Source: Neobacillus sp. Marseille-Q6967 (GTDB taxonomy: Bacteria; Bacillota; Bacilli; Bacillales; Cytobacillaceae). From it: a stretch of DNA of 64,000 nucleotides. Below, piece after piece: positions 34,378-42,235 of the stretch. Numbering within the stretch: position 1 is the stretch's first letter; the number at the start of each line of letters is the position of its first letter. Both the position numbers and the translations under genes were made by a program. The notes under the pieces are model-generated. The model ran no database searches. It saw only the letters and a list, made by a program, of their open reading frames with translations, and was not told where the DNA came from. The stretch covers positions 1,093,881 through 1,157,880 of the forward strand of contig NZ_OX267715.1 of assembly GCF_946151075.1 (NCBI RefSeq), given 5' to 3'.

Positions 34378-35547
34378 ATGAATGAAGTAAAAATGCCCCG
34401 CCTGGGTGTCACCATGCAGGCAGGAACCGTATCGACATGGTTAGTTGAAGAAGGTGAATACATCGAAAGGGGTGATTACCTTTTTGAGCTGGAAACAGAA
34501 AAATCAACGGTTGAAATAGAAGCAATGAATTCAGGAGTATTACGGAAGATCATTGTTCCTGAAGGTCAAGAAGTTCCTGTTAACACCGTTATCGCTATCA
34601 TTGCAGAAGAGGACGAAGAAGTTGAACTAACTCCTTATTTAGAAACGAAGCCAGCGGAGGAAGCAAAGGTACAAGTAGCTGCTGCTGTGGAAGCTGTAGC
34701 AGAGAAACCAGTCGCAGCTGGCAAGGCTGGCGGAGGCGGAAAAGTTGCTCCTAAAGCGCGGCAACTAGCTAAACAGTTAGGGGTCAACCTTGATACTGTT
34801 ATCGGAACTGGAAGAGACGGACTTATTACTGAAAAGGATGTACAGAATGCTGCCAGTCAAACTACTCCAGCTCTAAGAGTGAAAGAAACTATTAGCTTAA
34901 ACAATGTTAAAAAATCGATGTCTGAAAACATGTTAAACAGTTGGAGAAACATTCCTCAATTTACGCAAATCGTTAGTGTCAATATGGCCCAGGTGTTAAA
35001 AGCGAAGAAAGAGTTAGAGTCTGTTTCGATTAATGATGTGATTGTAAAGGCTGTTGCGAATGTAGTCCGTGAAAATTCCATTGTAAATAGTAGATTAGAA
35101 GACAATAAAATCGTTGTTTTTGAGGATGTAAACGTATCGGTAGCCGTCAACAGTGAACATGGCTTAGTTGTTCCAGTGGTAAAAAATGCTGATAGCAAGT
35201 CTGTATCGGATATAGCAAAAGAAATTAGAGGTCTTTCTGAAAAAGCGAAAAACAATCAGTTAACACTAGAGGATTATGCAAATGGAACGATTACTGTATC
35301 GAACCTCGGAAGCCTTGGTATCGAAACAGGTACACCAATTATCAACATTCCACAGTCGACGATTATCTTTGCAGGAAGCATTCAAAAAATCCCAGTCGTC
35401 AATGAATTGGATGAAATTACAGCGGCACCAATAATGAAGCTGTCAATTGCCTTTGATCACCGTTTTATTGATGGTGTAACAGCCGCAGGGTTTACCAATG
35501 CAGTAAAGAGTGCCCTTGAAAATCTATCAGTTAATAACTTGGCATAA
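34378..35547 (+). CDS. Dihydrolipoamide acyltransferase E2 component
   Basis: A 389-residue E2. The N-terminal lipoyl domain carries the lipoylated Lys in ETEKSTVEIEA near residue 43. An Ala/Glu-rich linker around residues 95-120 follows, then the peripheral subunit-binding domain (VAPKARQLAKQLGV near 122) and the catalytic domain ending in AFDHRFIDGVTAAGF (His and Asp of the HxxxDG motif). ATG 34378 lies 7 bases after GGAGGA. One lipoyl domain is the usual number in Gram-positive acetoin and branched-chain E2. No E3 (dihydrolipoyl dehydrogenase) gene is in the window, so the complex must share one encoded elsewhere. Confidence 0.92.
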   Translation: MNEVKMPRLGVTMQAGTVSTWLVEEGEYIERGDYLFELETEKSTVEIEAMNSGVLRKIIVPEGQEVPVNTVIAIIAEEDEEVELTPYLETKPAEEAKVQVAAAVEAVAEKPVAAGKAGGGGKVAPKARQLAKQLGVNLDTVIGTGRDGLITEKDVQNAASQTTPALRVKETISLNNVKKSMSENMLNSWRNIPQFTQIVSVNMAQVLKAKKELESVSINDVIVKAVANVVRENSIVNSRLEDNKIVVFEDVNVSVAVNSEHGLVVPVVKNADSKSVSDIAKEIRGLSEKAKNNQLTLEDYANGTITVSNLGSLGIETGTPIINIPQSTIIFAGSIQKIPVVNELDEITAAPIMKLSIAFDHRFIDGVTAAGFTNAVKSALENLSVNNLA

Positions 35548-35548
35548 G

Positions 35549-35572
35549 AGAGAGCCTTTTTGGTTCTCTTTT
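35549..35572 (+). terminator. Probable terminator after the E2 gene
   Basis: AGAGAGCC pairs with GGTTCTCT (one G-U) around TTTTT, followed by a short T run. It is weak, but it sits 2 bases after the E2 stop. Confidence 0.55.
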
Positions 35573-35626
35573 GCCATACCCTTTATTATATCGGCTATGT
35601 TAAACATGATGCTGATTTTGCACAAC

Positions 35627-35669
35627 GTTGATTGGAGCGGAAAGCGAAGCGCCTGGAGCAGAAATCAAC
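35627..35669. repeat. Miniature remnant of a Bacillaceae intergenic repeat
   Basis: The stretch begins GTTGATTGGAGCGGAA and ends GCGCCTGGAGCAGAAATCAAC, with GTTGATT and AATCAAC as terminal inverted repeats. From memory, long GC-rich intergenic repeats in many Bacillus genomes start and end with nearly these same words. This 43-bp copy looks like their two ends joined after internal deletion. It is more GC-rich than its surroundings. Confidence 0.5.
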
Positions 35670-35715
35670 AGGTAAAAATAATAGAGCCATTTTATAAGTG
35701 AAAAAGGAGTGATCA

Positions 35716-36933
35716 ATGGTGTTCAATTTTACTGAAAGTGATGAACAAAGACGAATGCTGGATAAGGCAGCAGAAATTATGGATAAGTATGTATTTCCCA
35801 ATGAAAAATACATGGTTCCCCATCGCGGGTTACCGGATGACATTTTAAAACCATTACAACAAATCGTAAAAGAAAATGGCTTATGGGCCGGACATTTACC
35901 GAAAGAAGTCGGTGGAATGGGAATGGGATTCGTTTCTTTAGGCTTGCTGTCGGAGGTTATTGGCCAAAGTCCAATTGGACCATACGTGTTTGGTTCAATG
36001 GCGCCTGATGCCGGTAACGGTGAAATTTTAGTACATGCTGCAACAGAAGAGCAAAAGGAAAAATATTTAAAGCCGTTAGCAAACTATGATATCCGTTCCT
36101 GCTTTGCTATGACAGAGCCTGAAGTATCTGGCTCTGACCCAAGAACATTACAAGGAACAGCTGTTAAAGACGGAGATGAGTGGGTTTTAAATGCTCATAA
36201 ATGGTATACGACTGGAGCAGAGGGTGCTGCTTTTACCATTGCAATGGTTGTAACAGATCCCGATGCCGACCCTTACCATAGAACAAGTTTATTCTTAGTT
36301 GATACCGATAATCCAGGCTTTGAAATCGTTCGTGAAGTTCCGGTTATGGGTGACCATTATGTCGGCGGACATTGCGAAGTACGTTTTACTAATTGCCGGA
36401 TTCCTGAGAAAAACCTGCTTGGTAAACGCGGTGAAGGCTTTAAGCTTGCCCAGCTGCGACTTGGGCCTGGGCGAATTACGCACGCTATGCGCTGGTTAGG
36501 TGTTGCCCGCCGCTCATTAAATGAAATGATAGCTTATTCCTTAACGAAAAAAGACGGTAATAAGACACTTGCAGACTCACAAATTATCCAAAATTATATT
36601 GCAGATTCGGAAGCAGAAATTCAAGCTTCTAGGCTACTAACTTTACATGCAGCCTGGAAAATGGACCAAGGCGATCAAGCCCGCAAAGAAGTATCCCTCA
36701 TCAAATTTTATGGAGCACAAGTATTAAACAATGTGATTGACCGTGCCATTCAAACATTAGGAATGTATGGTTTAACCCCGAACACGCCATTAGAAGGTTT
36801 ATTTAGAGAAGCGAGAGCTGCCCGTATTTATGATGGTGCAGATGAAGTCCATAGAATGGTTGTAGCCCGTCAGGTATTAAAGGACTATCAAGCAAAGGAG
36901 AGATCGAATGAGCCAACAACAGTTCCAAAATAA
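35716..36933 (+). CDS. Acyl-CoA dehydrogenase, ACAD10/ACAD11-like clade
   Basis: A 405-residue acyl-CoA dehydrogenase. AMTEPEVSGSDPRT near residue 135, LGPGRITHAMRW near residue 253 and YDGADEVH near residue 375 place it in the ACAD10/11-like clade, with Asp where MCAD has its catalytic Glu. AAAGGAGTGATC precedes the ATG. Its end overlaps the kinase-like gene by 26 bases, so dehydrogenase and kinase are coupled, echoing their fusion in animal ACAD10/11. The likely substrate is a phosphorylated 4-hydroxyacyl-CoA made by that kinase; this is inference. Confidence 0.9.
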   Translation: MVFNFTESDEQRRMLDKAAEIMDKYVFPNEKYMVPHRGLPDDILKPLQQIVKENGLWAGHLPKEVGGMGMGFVSLGLLSEVIGQSPIGPYVFGSMAPDAGNGEILVHAATEEQKEKYLKPLANYDIRSCFAMTEPEVSGSDPRTLQGTAVKDGDEWVLNAHKWYTTGAEGAAFTIAMVVTDPDADPYHRTSLFLVDTDNPGFEIVREVPVMGDHYVGGHCEVRFTNCRIPEKNLLGKRGEGFKLAQLRLGPGRITHAMRWLGVARRSLNEMIAYSLTKKDGNKTLADSQIIQNYIADSEAEIQASRLLTLHAAWKMDQGDQARKEVSLIKFYGAQVLNNVIDRAIQTLGMYGLTPNTPLEGLFREARAARIYDGADEVHRMVVARQVLKDYQAKERSNEPTTVPK

Positions 36934-37960
36934 GGTAACTGAAGTTAACTGGTTTAAAGTTGAACGGTATCTTAAGCAGGAAATTCCAGGGTTAAGTGAT
37001 GCATCTATTCAAGTAAAACCTTTTTCTGCAGGATACTCCAATTTAACTTACTTTATCACGATTGGTGATTGGCAGGCTGTTTTACGTAGACCTCCATTTG
37101 GTCCTATCCCACCAAAAGCTCATGATATGAAAAGAGAATGTGAAATTCTTGAAAAACTCAACCGTGTTTTCCCATTAGCCCCTAAGCCATACCTTTATTG
37201 TGAAGACTCAAATATCATGGAACGGCACTTTTATGTAATGGAGAAAAAAGAAGGTATTGTTTTGGATGATTCACTGCCTGCTGAATTTGAAAATCGTGAA
37301 GAGACTGGACGGCTTGTTTCGAATGCAGTGGTAGACACGCTGGTCAAATTGCACATGATTGATTATGAAGCAGCCGGGTTACATGATTTTGGCTACCCCA
37401 ATGGGTACTTAAGCCGTCAGGTGCATGGCTGGATTAAACGTTTCCAAAATTCCAAAACAAATGATATTCCTGCAGTTGAAACACTAGAAAAGTGGTTAAT
37501 AGACAATATTCCTCCATCACCCGCTCCAACTATTGTTCATAATGATTTCAAGTTAAATAATATGATGTTTTCTAGCTCAAATCCGGGTGAAGTCGTCGGC
37601 GTCTTTGATTGGGAATTGAGTACCATTGGCGACCCTTTTACCGATTTAGCCGCAGCCATCGCCTATTGGTCTGCTCCCGGGGAGGAGGATACAGGATTGA
37701 CTTCTGTTACCACCAAGCCTGGGTTTTTCTCTCGGAAAGAACTATTAGAACTCTATGCCAAGAAAAGCGGCAGGGATGTATCAAATATTGATTATTACTT
37801 AACCTTTGCTTTTTATAAAATTGCTGTTATTCTTCAGCAGATTTATTACCGTTGGAAAATTGGAGAAGCAACAGATGAGCGTTTTAGTAAATTAGATATT
37901 GGAATTAAAAACTTACTAAATCAAGCAGGAAAAGCACAACGAAAAGAGCTTTTACGATAA
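36908..37960 (+). CDS. Phosphotransferase (APH/ACAD10-type kinase), putative hydroxyacyl-CoA kinase
   Basis: A 350-residue APH-fold kinase. The N-lobe segment AVLRRPPFGP near residue 58 is characteristic of the ACAD10/11 N-terminal kinases. The catalytic loop reads VHNDFKLNN near residue 211 and the metal-binding segment VFDWELSTIGDP near residue 231. AAGGAGAG inside the preceding gene serves as the ribosome site. It belongs to the same class as the kinase at 14046 but is well diverged from it. It lies between an intact and a degenerate acyl-CoA dehydrogenase, with a ligase downstream. Confidence 0.88.
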   Translation: MSQQQFQNKVTEVNWFKVERYLKQEIPGLSDASIQVKPFSAGYSNLTYFITIGDWQAVLRRPPFGPIPPKAHDMKRECEILEKLNRVFPLAPKPYLYCEDSNIMERHFYVMEKKEGIVLDDSLPAEFENREETGRLVSNAVVDTLVKLHMIDYEAAGLHDFGYPNGYLSRQVHGWIKRFQNSKTNDIPAVETLEKWLIDNIPPSPAPTIVHNDFKLNNMMFSSSNPGEVVGVFDWELSTIGDPFTDLAAAIAYWSAPGEEDTGLTSVTTKPGFFSRKELLELYAKKSGRDVSNIDYYLTFAFYKIAVILQQIYYRWKIGEATDERFSKLDIGIKNLLNQAGKAQRKELLR

Positions 37961-37999
37961 AACTTTATATCTTTTAATTGAAATATGGGAGTGATTGTC

Positions 38000-39142
38000 G
38001 TGACCGATATACTGATAGATAAAGAGGTAGGAATCTTAAAAAAGACCGTACAGTCGTTTATAAGGGAACATGTGCTACCAGCAGAACTTTCTCCAGAGAA
38101 GTACGTTAAAGAGCTTCCTGAAGAAGTAGTAGCGTGTCTTCAGGCGGAGGCAAAAAGGTTTGGTTTGCAAGCATTAGGTGCAAAAAAGGAATGGGGCGGG
38201 ACAGGTCTATCTTTATCAGCAAGAGCAGTAATACTGGAAGAAGCAGCAAAACATCGGCTGGGTTTATATCATCCAGCTGCAGATGCATTTGGCGGGGAAT
38301 TTCCGAGTTTCCTTGAGAAATGCTCAAAGGAGCAAATTGAGAAGTATATAAAACCTGCCATTGAACAAGGAAAGGGCTGTTTTGTAGCAGTTTGGGAGCA
38401 GCAGGAGGATAACAACCTTGAAAATTTGACCACTACAGCCTTTAAGGATGGAAATGGGTGGATCCTGACTGGTAGCAAGGTTTACATTCAACATATGGAA
38501 CAGTCATCCTTTGGGGTGATCCTTGCCAATTGCCAATTAGATAATGGTGATCTACAACCTTCCCTATTTTTAGTAGATTCCAAGCTCTTGGACACAAAAG
38601 AAACGGTATTGATTGATGTTCAAACCACTCATAGTTTTTCATTAAATCGATTCCGTGTTAATGACTGTCAAAGAATCGGGGAAATTGGAGAAGGTAATGC
38701 TTTAGTTCAGCACTGGCTGGCAGAATCACAGGTATTGCTTGGTGCCAAAAGTATAGGAGTAGCGGTTAAAGCGTTGGAATATGGAAAAAAGTATGCAAAA
38801 CTACGTATTACCCGGGGTAAGCCGCTTGCTGAATTCCCGACAATCCGTACGATGCTTGCTAAAGCAGTGTTAAATATACAAGCGGGAAGATTAATGGTAA
38901 ACGATGCTGCTCAGAAAGTAGAAAACAAGGATTACGATTGGCAGTTAGCAGCACAAATGGCAAAACTTCATTCGACGGAAACAGCGTCTAAAGTAATCGA
39001 TGATGTTTTACAGATTCACGGCGGTTCTGGTTTCGCAGGTGATTTGCCAATCGAAAGATGGTACAAAGAAATTCGGATTGCTCGAGTAAACCTGCAAAAG
39101 GCAGAAACGATAATTGAAAACATAGCCGAAACGATCCTATAG
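38000..39142 (+). CDS. Degenerate acyl-CoA dehydrogenase-like protein, probably non-catalytic or a subunit
   Basis: A 380-residue protein with the overall acyl-CoA dehydrogenase layout (GLQALGAKKEWGGTGLSL near residue 55, QIHGGSGFAGDLPIERWYKE near the end) but missing key elements. The MTEPxxGSD flavin motif reads VWEQQEDNN near residue 133. Neither catalytic Glu position is kept: there is no QER in the central helix (ESQVLLGAKSIG) and no EGT/DGP motif at the end (RVNLQKAETII). GTG 38000 follows GGGAGTGA with 6-base spacing; the ATG at 37985 lacks a site. It may pair with the dehydrogenase at 35716, as split-site heteromers do in actinobacterial steroid degradation. Other readings are a hydratase-like enzyme or a decaying gene, though it has no stop or frameshift. 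Confidence 0.78.
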   Translation: MTDILIDKEVGILKKTVQSFIREHVLPAELSPEKYVKELPEEVVACLQAEAKRFGLQALGAKKEWGGTGLSLSARAVILEEAAKHRLGLYHPAADAFGGEFPSFLEKCSKEQIEKYIKPAIEQGKGCFVAVWEQQEDNNLENLTTTAFKDGNGWILTGSKVYIQHMEQSSFGVILANCQLDNGDLQPSLFLVDSKLLDTKETVLIDVQTTHSFSLNRFRVNDCQRIGEIGEGNALVQHWLAESQVLLGAKSIGVAVKALEYGKKYAKLRITRGKPLAEFPTIRTMLAKAVLNIQAGRLMVNDAAQKVENKDYDWQLAAQMAKLHSTETASKVIDDVLQIHGGSGFAGDLPIERWYKEIRIARVNLQKAETIIENIAETIL

Positions 39143-39152
39143 AGTCTATAAT

Positions 39153-39184
39153 TACTCCCTGGGAAACTAGGGAGTAGAATTTTT
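39153..39184 (+). terminator. Rho-independent terminator after the degenerate dehydrogenase
   Basis: TACTCCCT pairs with AGGGAGTA around GGGAAACT, followed by GAATTTTT. It ends the 35716-39142 operon. Confidence 0.75.
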
Positions 39185-39209
39185 GGAAAATTTAGTTAGC
39201 GGGAGGGAT

Positions 39210-39237
39210 TTCGACAGAAAAATGGAATTTATATAAT
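39210..39237 (+). promoter_or_regulatory. Possible promoter for the 39283 ligase
   Basis: TATAAT at 39232-39237 is a perfect -10 element. The -35 candidate is poor (TTCGAC at 39210 with a 16-base spacer, or TCGACA with 15). The site stands 46 bases before the ligase start and just after a terminator. Confidence 0.4.
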
Positions 39238-39282
39238 GGAGGCGTTTTCACTTTTTAAACACAATTGTAGAGGAGCGAAAAG

Positions 39283-40848
39283 ATGATTGATTTTATTAGA
39301 TCAAGACAGTTGTTAGTGGACCAAATGCTCGACAGGTCAACGAGGAGGTTTCCTGATAAGGTTGCACTGGTAAATAACGATATGTGTGTAACCTACGAAG
39401 AACTACATAATCGAGTTAACAGCTTTGCGGGATGGCTCCAATCCAAAGGCATTCAAAAGGGTGATAAGGTTGCATTGTTACTGTTTAATGGTATCGAGTA
39501 TGCCGAGTGTTTATACGCTATTGCAAAAGTTGGTGCGGTCGCTGTCACTATTAACTTCCGCTTGCAGCCATCTGAAATTGAATATATTCTAACGAACTCT
39601 GAATCAAAAATGATTGTCATTGATAGTAACCTTGTTTCAACACTTGAAACAATCATGGACTGTATTCCGAACCTCGAGGATATCGTTGTGGTTGATGACA
39701 ATAACCTACATAATCATTCCTATTATTCATACCAACAAATTTTTACTAATGTTTACACACCAGTTTTGGTTGAGCTTGAAGATGATGATGATTTTTTAAT
39801 CGTTTATACATCGGGTACAACCGGCAAACCGAAAGGTGCTGTCTTAACACATAAAAATGTTTATTTAAACGCCATGAACTATTCGCTTGAATTTGGACTA
39901 ACCAAGGATGAAGTCCAGTTAATCACAACTCCTATGTTTCATATTGGCGGAATCTCTGCCTTAAGCATGGTCATTCTAATGGGAGGCCGCTCAGTGTTCC
40001 ACGATAAATTTGATCCGGAGCGGGTCCTAGAAACATATGAAACAAAGAAAATCACGTACAGCTTCATGGTCCCTTCGATGTGGAATATGTTGCTAGAACA
40101 TCCTAAATTTGCAGAGTTTGATGTTACAAGCCTAAGAGTTTTATGTACAGCGGCTGCTTCCACACCATTAGAATTGAAAAAACGACTGATTAAGCATTTC
40201 CCGAATGCGGGGGTTTTTGATACGTATGGGCAGACCGAAACATCTCCTGGGACAACGACATTAAAACCAACGGATTCATTAAATAAGTCCGGTTCTGTCG
40301 GTTTGTCATTTACCAATGTGGAAATTCGAGTTGTTGATGAACAGATGAACGATGTAGCACCAGGACAGGTTGGAGAAATCATTTTCAGGGGTCCGACCGT
40401 TATGAAGGAATATTATAAAAATCCAGATGCCACTGCTGAAGCGTTTCGAGGCGGATGGCTGCACAGCGGGGATTTAGTCGTGGCAGACGAAGAAGGCTAT
40501 ATATCAGTAGTAGACCGTAAAAAAGACATGGTCATAAGCGGCGGCGAAAATATTTATCCAAAAGAAATTGAAGAGGTTTTATATACCCATCCAGATATTC
40601 TAGACGCGGCCGTGATTGGTGTCCCTGACCCCAAATGGGGAGAAACCATTAAGGCATTTATCGTTCTGCGGAATGGTAAAAGTTTGAGCAAGCAAGATGT
40701 CATTAACTATTGTTCTGATAAAATAGCCAGTTACAAAAAGCCCCGGCATGTTGAATTTTTAGACGAACTGCCACGGAATGCGGCTGGAAAAATATTAAAA
40801 ACAGTGCTTCGAGAAGAAGAATTGAGGAATGTCTCAAAACAGGCTTAA
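39283..40848 (+). CDS. AMP-forming acyl-CoA synthetase, paralogue of the 12476 ligase
   Basis: A 521-residue ligase with intact motifs: YTSGTTGKPKG near residue 176, YGQTETSPG near residue 319, LHSGDLVVADEEGY near residue 391, DRKKDMVISGGENIYP after it, and NAAGKILKTV at the end. It matches the enzyme at 12476 over its whole length by eye, including RQLLVDQMLDRSTRR at the N-terminus. Each copy lies next to a module with an APH-type kinase, so the ligase and kinase module may have been duplicated together. GAGGAGCG precedes the ATG. Confidence 0.9.
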   Translation: MIDFIRSRQLLVDQMLDRSTRRFPDKVALVNNDMCVTYEELHNRVNSFAGWLQSKGIQKGDKVALLLFNGIEYAECLYAIAKVGAVAVTINFRLQPSEIEYILTNSESKMIVIDSNLVSTLETIMDCIPNLEDIVVVDDNNLHNHSYYSYQQIFTNVYTPVLVELEDDDDFLIVYTSGTTGKPKGAVLTHKNVYLNAMNYSLEFGLTKDEVQLITTPMFHIGGISALSMVILMGGRSVFHDKFDPERVLETYETKKITYSFMVPSMWNMLLEHPKFAEFDVTSLRVLCTAAASTPLELKKRLIKHFPNAGVFDTYGQTETSPGTTTLKPTDSLNKSGSVGLSFTNVEIRVVDEQMNDVAPGQVGEIIFRGPTVMKEYYKNPDATAEAFRGGWLHSGDLVVADEEGYISVVDRKKDMVISGGENIYPKEIEEVLYTHPDILDAAVIGVPDPKWGETIKAFIVLRNGKSLSKQDVINYCSDKIASYKKPRHVEFLDELPRNAAGKILKTVLREEELRNVSKQA

Positions 40849-40935
40849 AGATAAGTGGCATTTTGTAACAGGAGACCAGATAAGTTTTTAACAAGTTTGA
40901 AAAAATATGAACATATGATTTACATGTATGAGGTT

Positions 40936-40961
40936 AATAGAGTTATTTTTACTCTATTTTT
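40936..40961 (+). terminator. Weak terminator-like hairpin before the thiolase
   Basis: AATAGAGT pairs with ACTCTATT around TATTTTT, followed by TTT. It is AT-rich and 88 bases after the ligase stop, so partial termination at best. Confidence 0.4.
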
Positions 40962-40994
40962 AAAAATATATTTTTGATAGTAGGAGGAAGAAGT

Positions 40995-42146
40995 ATGCGT
41001 GAAGTAGTAATTGTGGAAGCCGTTAGAACTCCGGTAGGAAAAAGAAAAGGGGTGTTAAGCTCCATTCGTCCAGATGATTTGGCTGCAAAGGCATTAAAAG
41101 AATTAGTGAATCGTGCCGGTATCGACCCTGGTTTAGTAGAGGACGTTATTATGGGATGCGTTTCACAGGTAGAAGAACAAGGTCTAAATATTGCCCGTAA
41201 TGCTGTATTAATGGCAGATTTCCCTATTACCGTACCTGGAACGACACTAGATCGCCAATGTGGATCTGGTCAGCAGGCGATTCATTTTGCAGCCCAGGCC
41301 ATTCTAAGTGGAGATATGGATATTGTCATTGCTGGCGGTGTCGAAAGCATGACTCGAGTTCCTTTAGGATCAACTCGTCAAAAATCGGATTGGAGTGAAA
41401 CTCTAACTTCTCGCTATGAAATGATTCATCAAGGATTGTCAGCTGAGAGAATAGCAGATTTATGGGGCTTTACTCGCAGACAATTAGATGAATTTTCCTT
41501 AGAAAGCCATAATCGTGCGATTAAAGCACAAGAAGAAGGACGTTTTGACCGTGAAATTATGCCATTAGAGGTAACGGTAGAAGATGGCTCAACCATTGTT
41601 GTAAAACAGGATGAAGGCCCGCGCAGAGGCTCAACCATTGAGAAACTTGGTACCCTTAAACCAGCCTTTACTGAAGACGGGAAAATCCATGCAGGCAACT
41701 CAAGTCAAATGAGTGATGGTGCTGCAGCTGTTCTTTTAATGTCCCGTGAAAAAGCAGAGGAATTAGGTCTAAAACCACGTTTCCGGATTGTTGCCCGCTC
41801 TGTCGTGGGTTCTGATCCAACCTTAATGCTGACAGGACCAATTGAAGCCACAAGACAGGTTTTAGCTAAAGCTGGCCTTACCATTGAGGACATGGACACA
41901 TATGAAGTAAATGAAGCATTTGCTCCCGTTCCTATGTGCTGGCTAGAAGAAATTAAGGCGGATCCAAAGAAATTGAATCCAAATGGCGGTGCGATCGCTT
42001 TAGGTCACCCGCTTGGGGCAACAGGTGCCCGTCTTATGATTAGCATGATGCATGAATTGGAAAGAACTGGCGGACGCTACGGTCTTCAAGCGATCTGTGA
42101 AGGCGGCGGTATGGCAAACGGAACCATTATTGAAAGAATTGGCTAA
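40995..42146 (+). CDS. Acetyl-CoA C-acyltransferase (thiolase)
   Basis: A 383-residue degradative-type thiolase that cleaves 3-ketoacyl-CoA. The nucleophilic Cys is in LDRQCGSGQQAI near residue 86, the His in GGAIALGHPLGATGAR near residue 337 and the second Cys in CEGGGMANGT near residue 371. All three are intact. ATG 40995 follows TAGGAGGAAGAAG; ATG-like codons upstream in frame lack a site. It provides the final beta-oxidation step for the region. It is the only thiolase seen in the window. Confidence 0.93.
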   Translation: MREVVIVEAVRTPVGKRKGVLSSIRPDDLAAKALKELVNRAGIDPGLVEDVIMGCVSQVEEQGLNIARNAVLMADFPITVPGTTLDRQCGSGQQAIHFAAQAILSGDMDIVIAGGVESMTRVPLGSTRQKSDWSETLTSRYEMIHQGLSAERIADLWGFTRRQLDEFSLESHNRAIKAQEEGRFDREIMPLEVTVEDGSTIVVKQDEGPRRGSTIEKLGTLKPAFTEDGKIHAGNSSQMSDGAAAVLLMSREKAEELGLKPRFRIVARSVVGSDPTLMLTGPIEATRQVLAKAGLTIEDMDTYEVNEAFAPVPMCWLEEIKADPKKLNPNGGAIALGHPLGATGARLMISMMHELERTGGRYGLQAICEGGGMANGTIIERIG

Positions 42147-42169
42147 TTTCCTAAAGTGTGATTCGGTTA

Positions 42170-42200
42170 ATCCGCGGAAATTTAAGAGATTTCCGCGGAT
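42170..42200 (+). promoter_or_regulatory. Perfect 12-bp intercistronic inverted repeat
   Basis: ATCCGCGGAAAT and ATTTCCGCGGAT form a perfect stem around TTAAGAG. It is GC-rich against an AT-rich background and has no following T run, so an mRNA-protecting hairpin or a mobile repeat is likelier than a terminator. It lies between the thiolase stop and the dehydrogenase start. Confidence 0.6.
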
Positions 42201-42235
42201 ATCATTAGATAGAGATGAAGGGAGTATTCATATTC

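Noticed and set aside
39939..40382. 147-codon minus-strand frame inside the second ligase
   Set aside because: It is antisense to conserved ligase motifs and shows no domain of its own.
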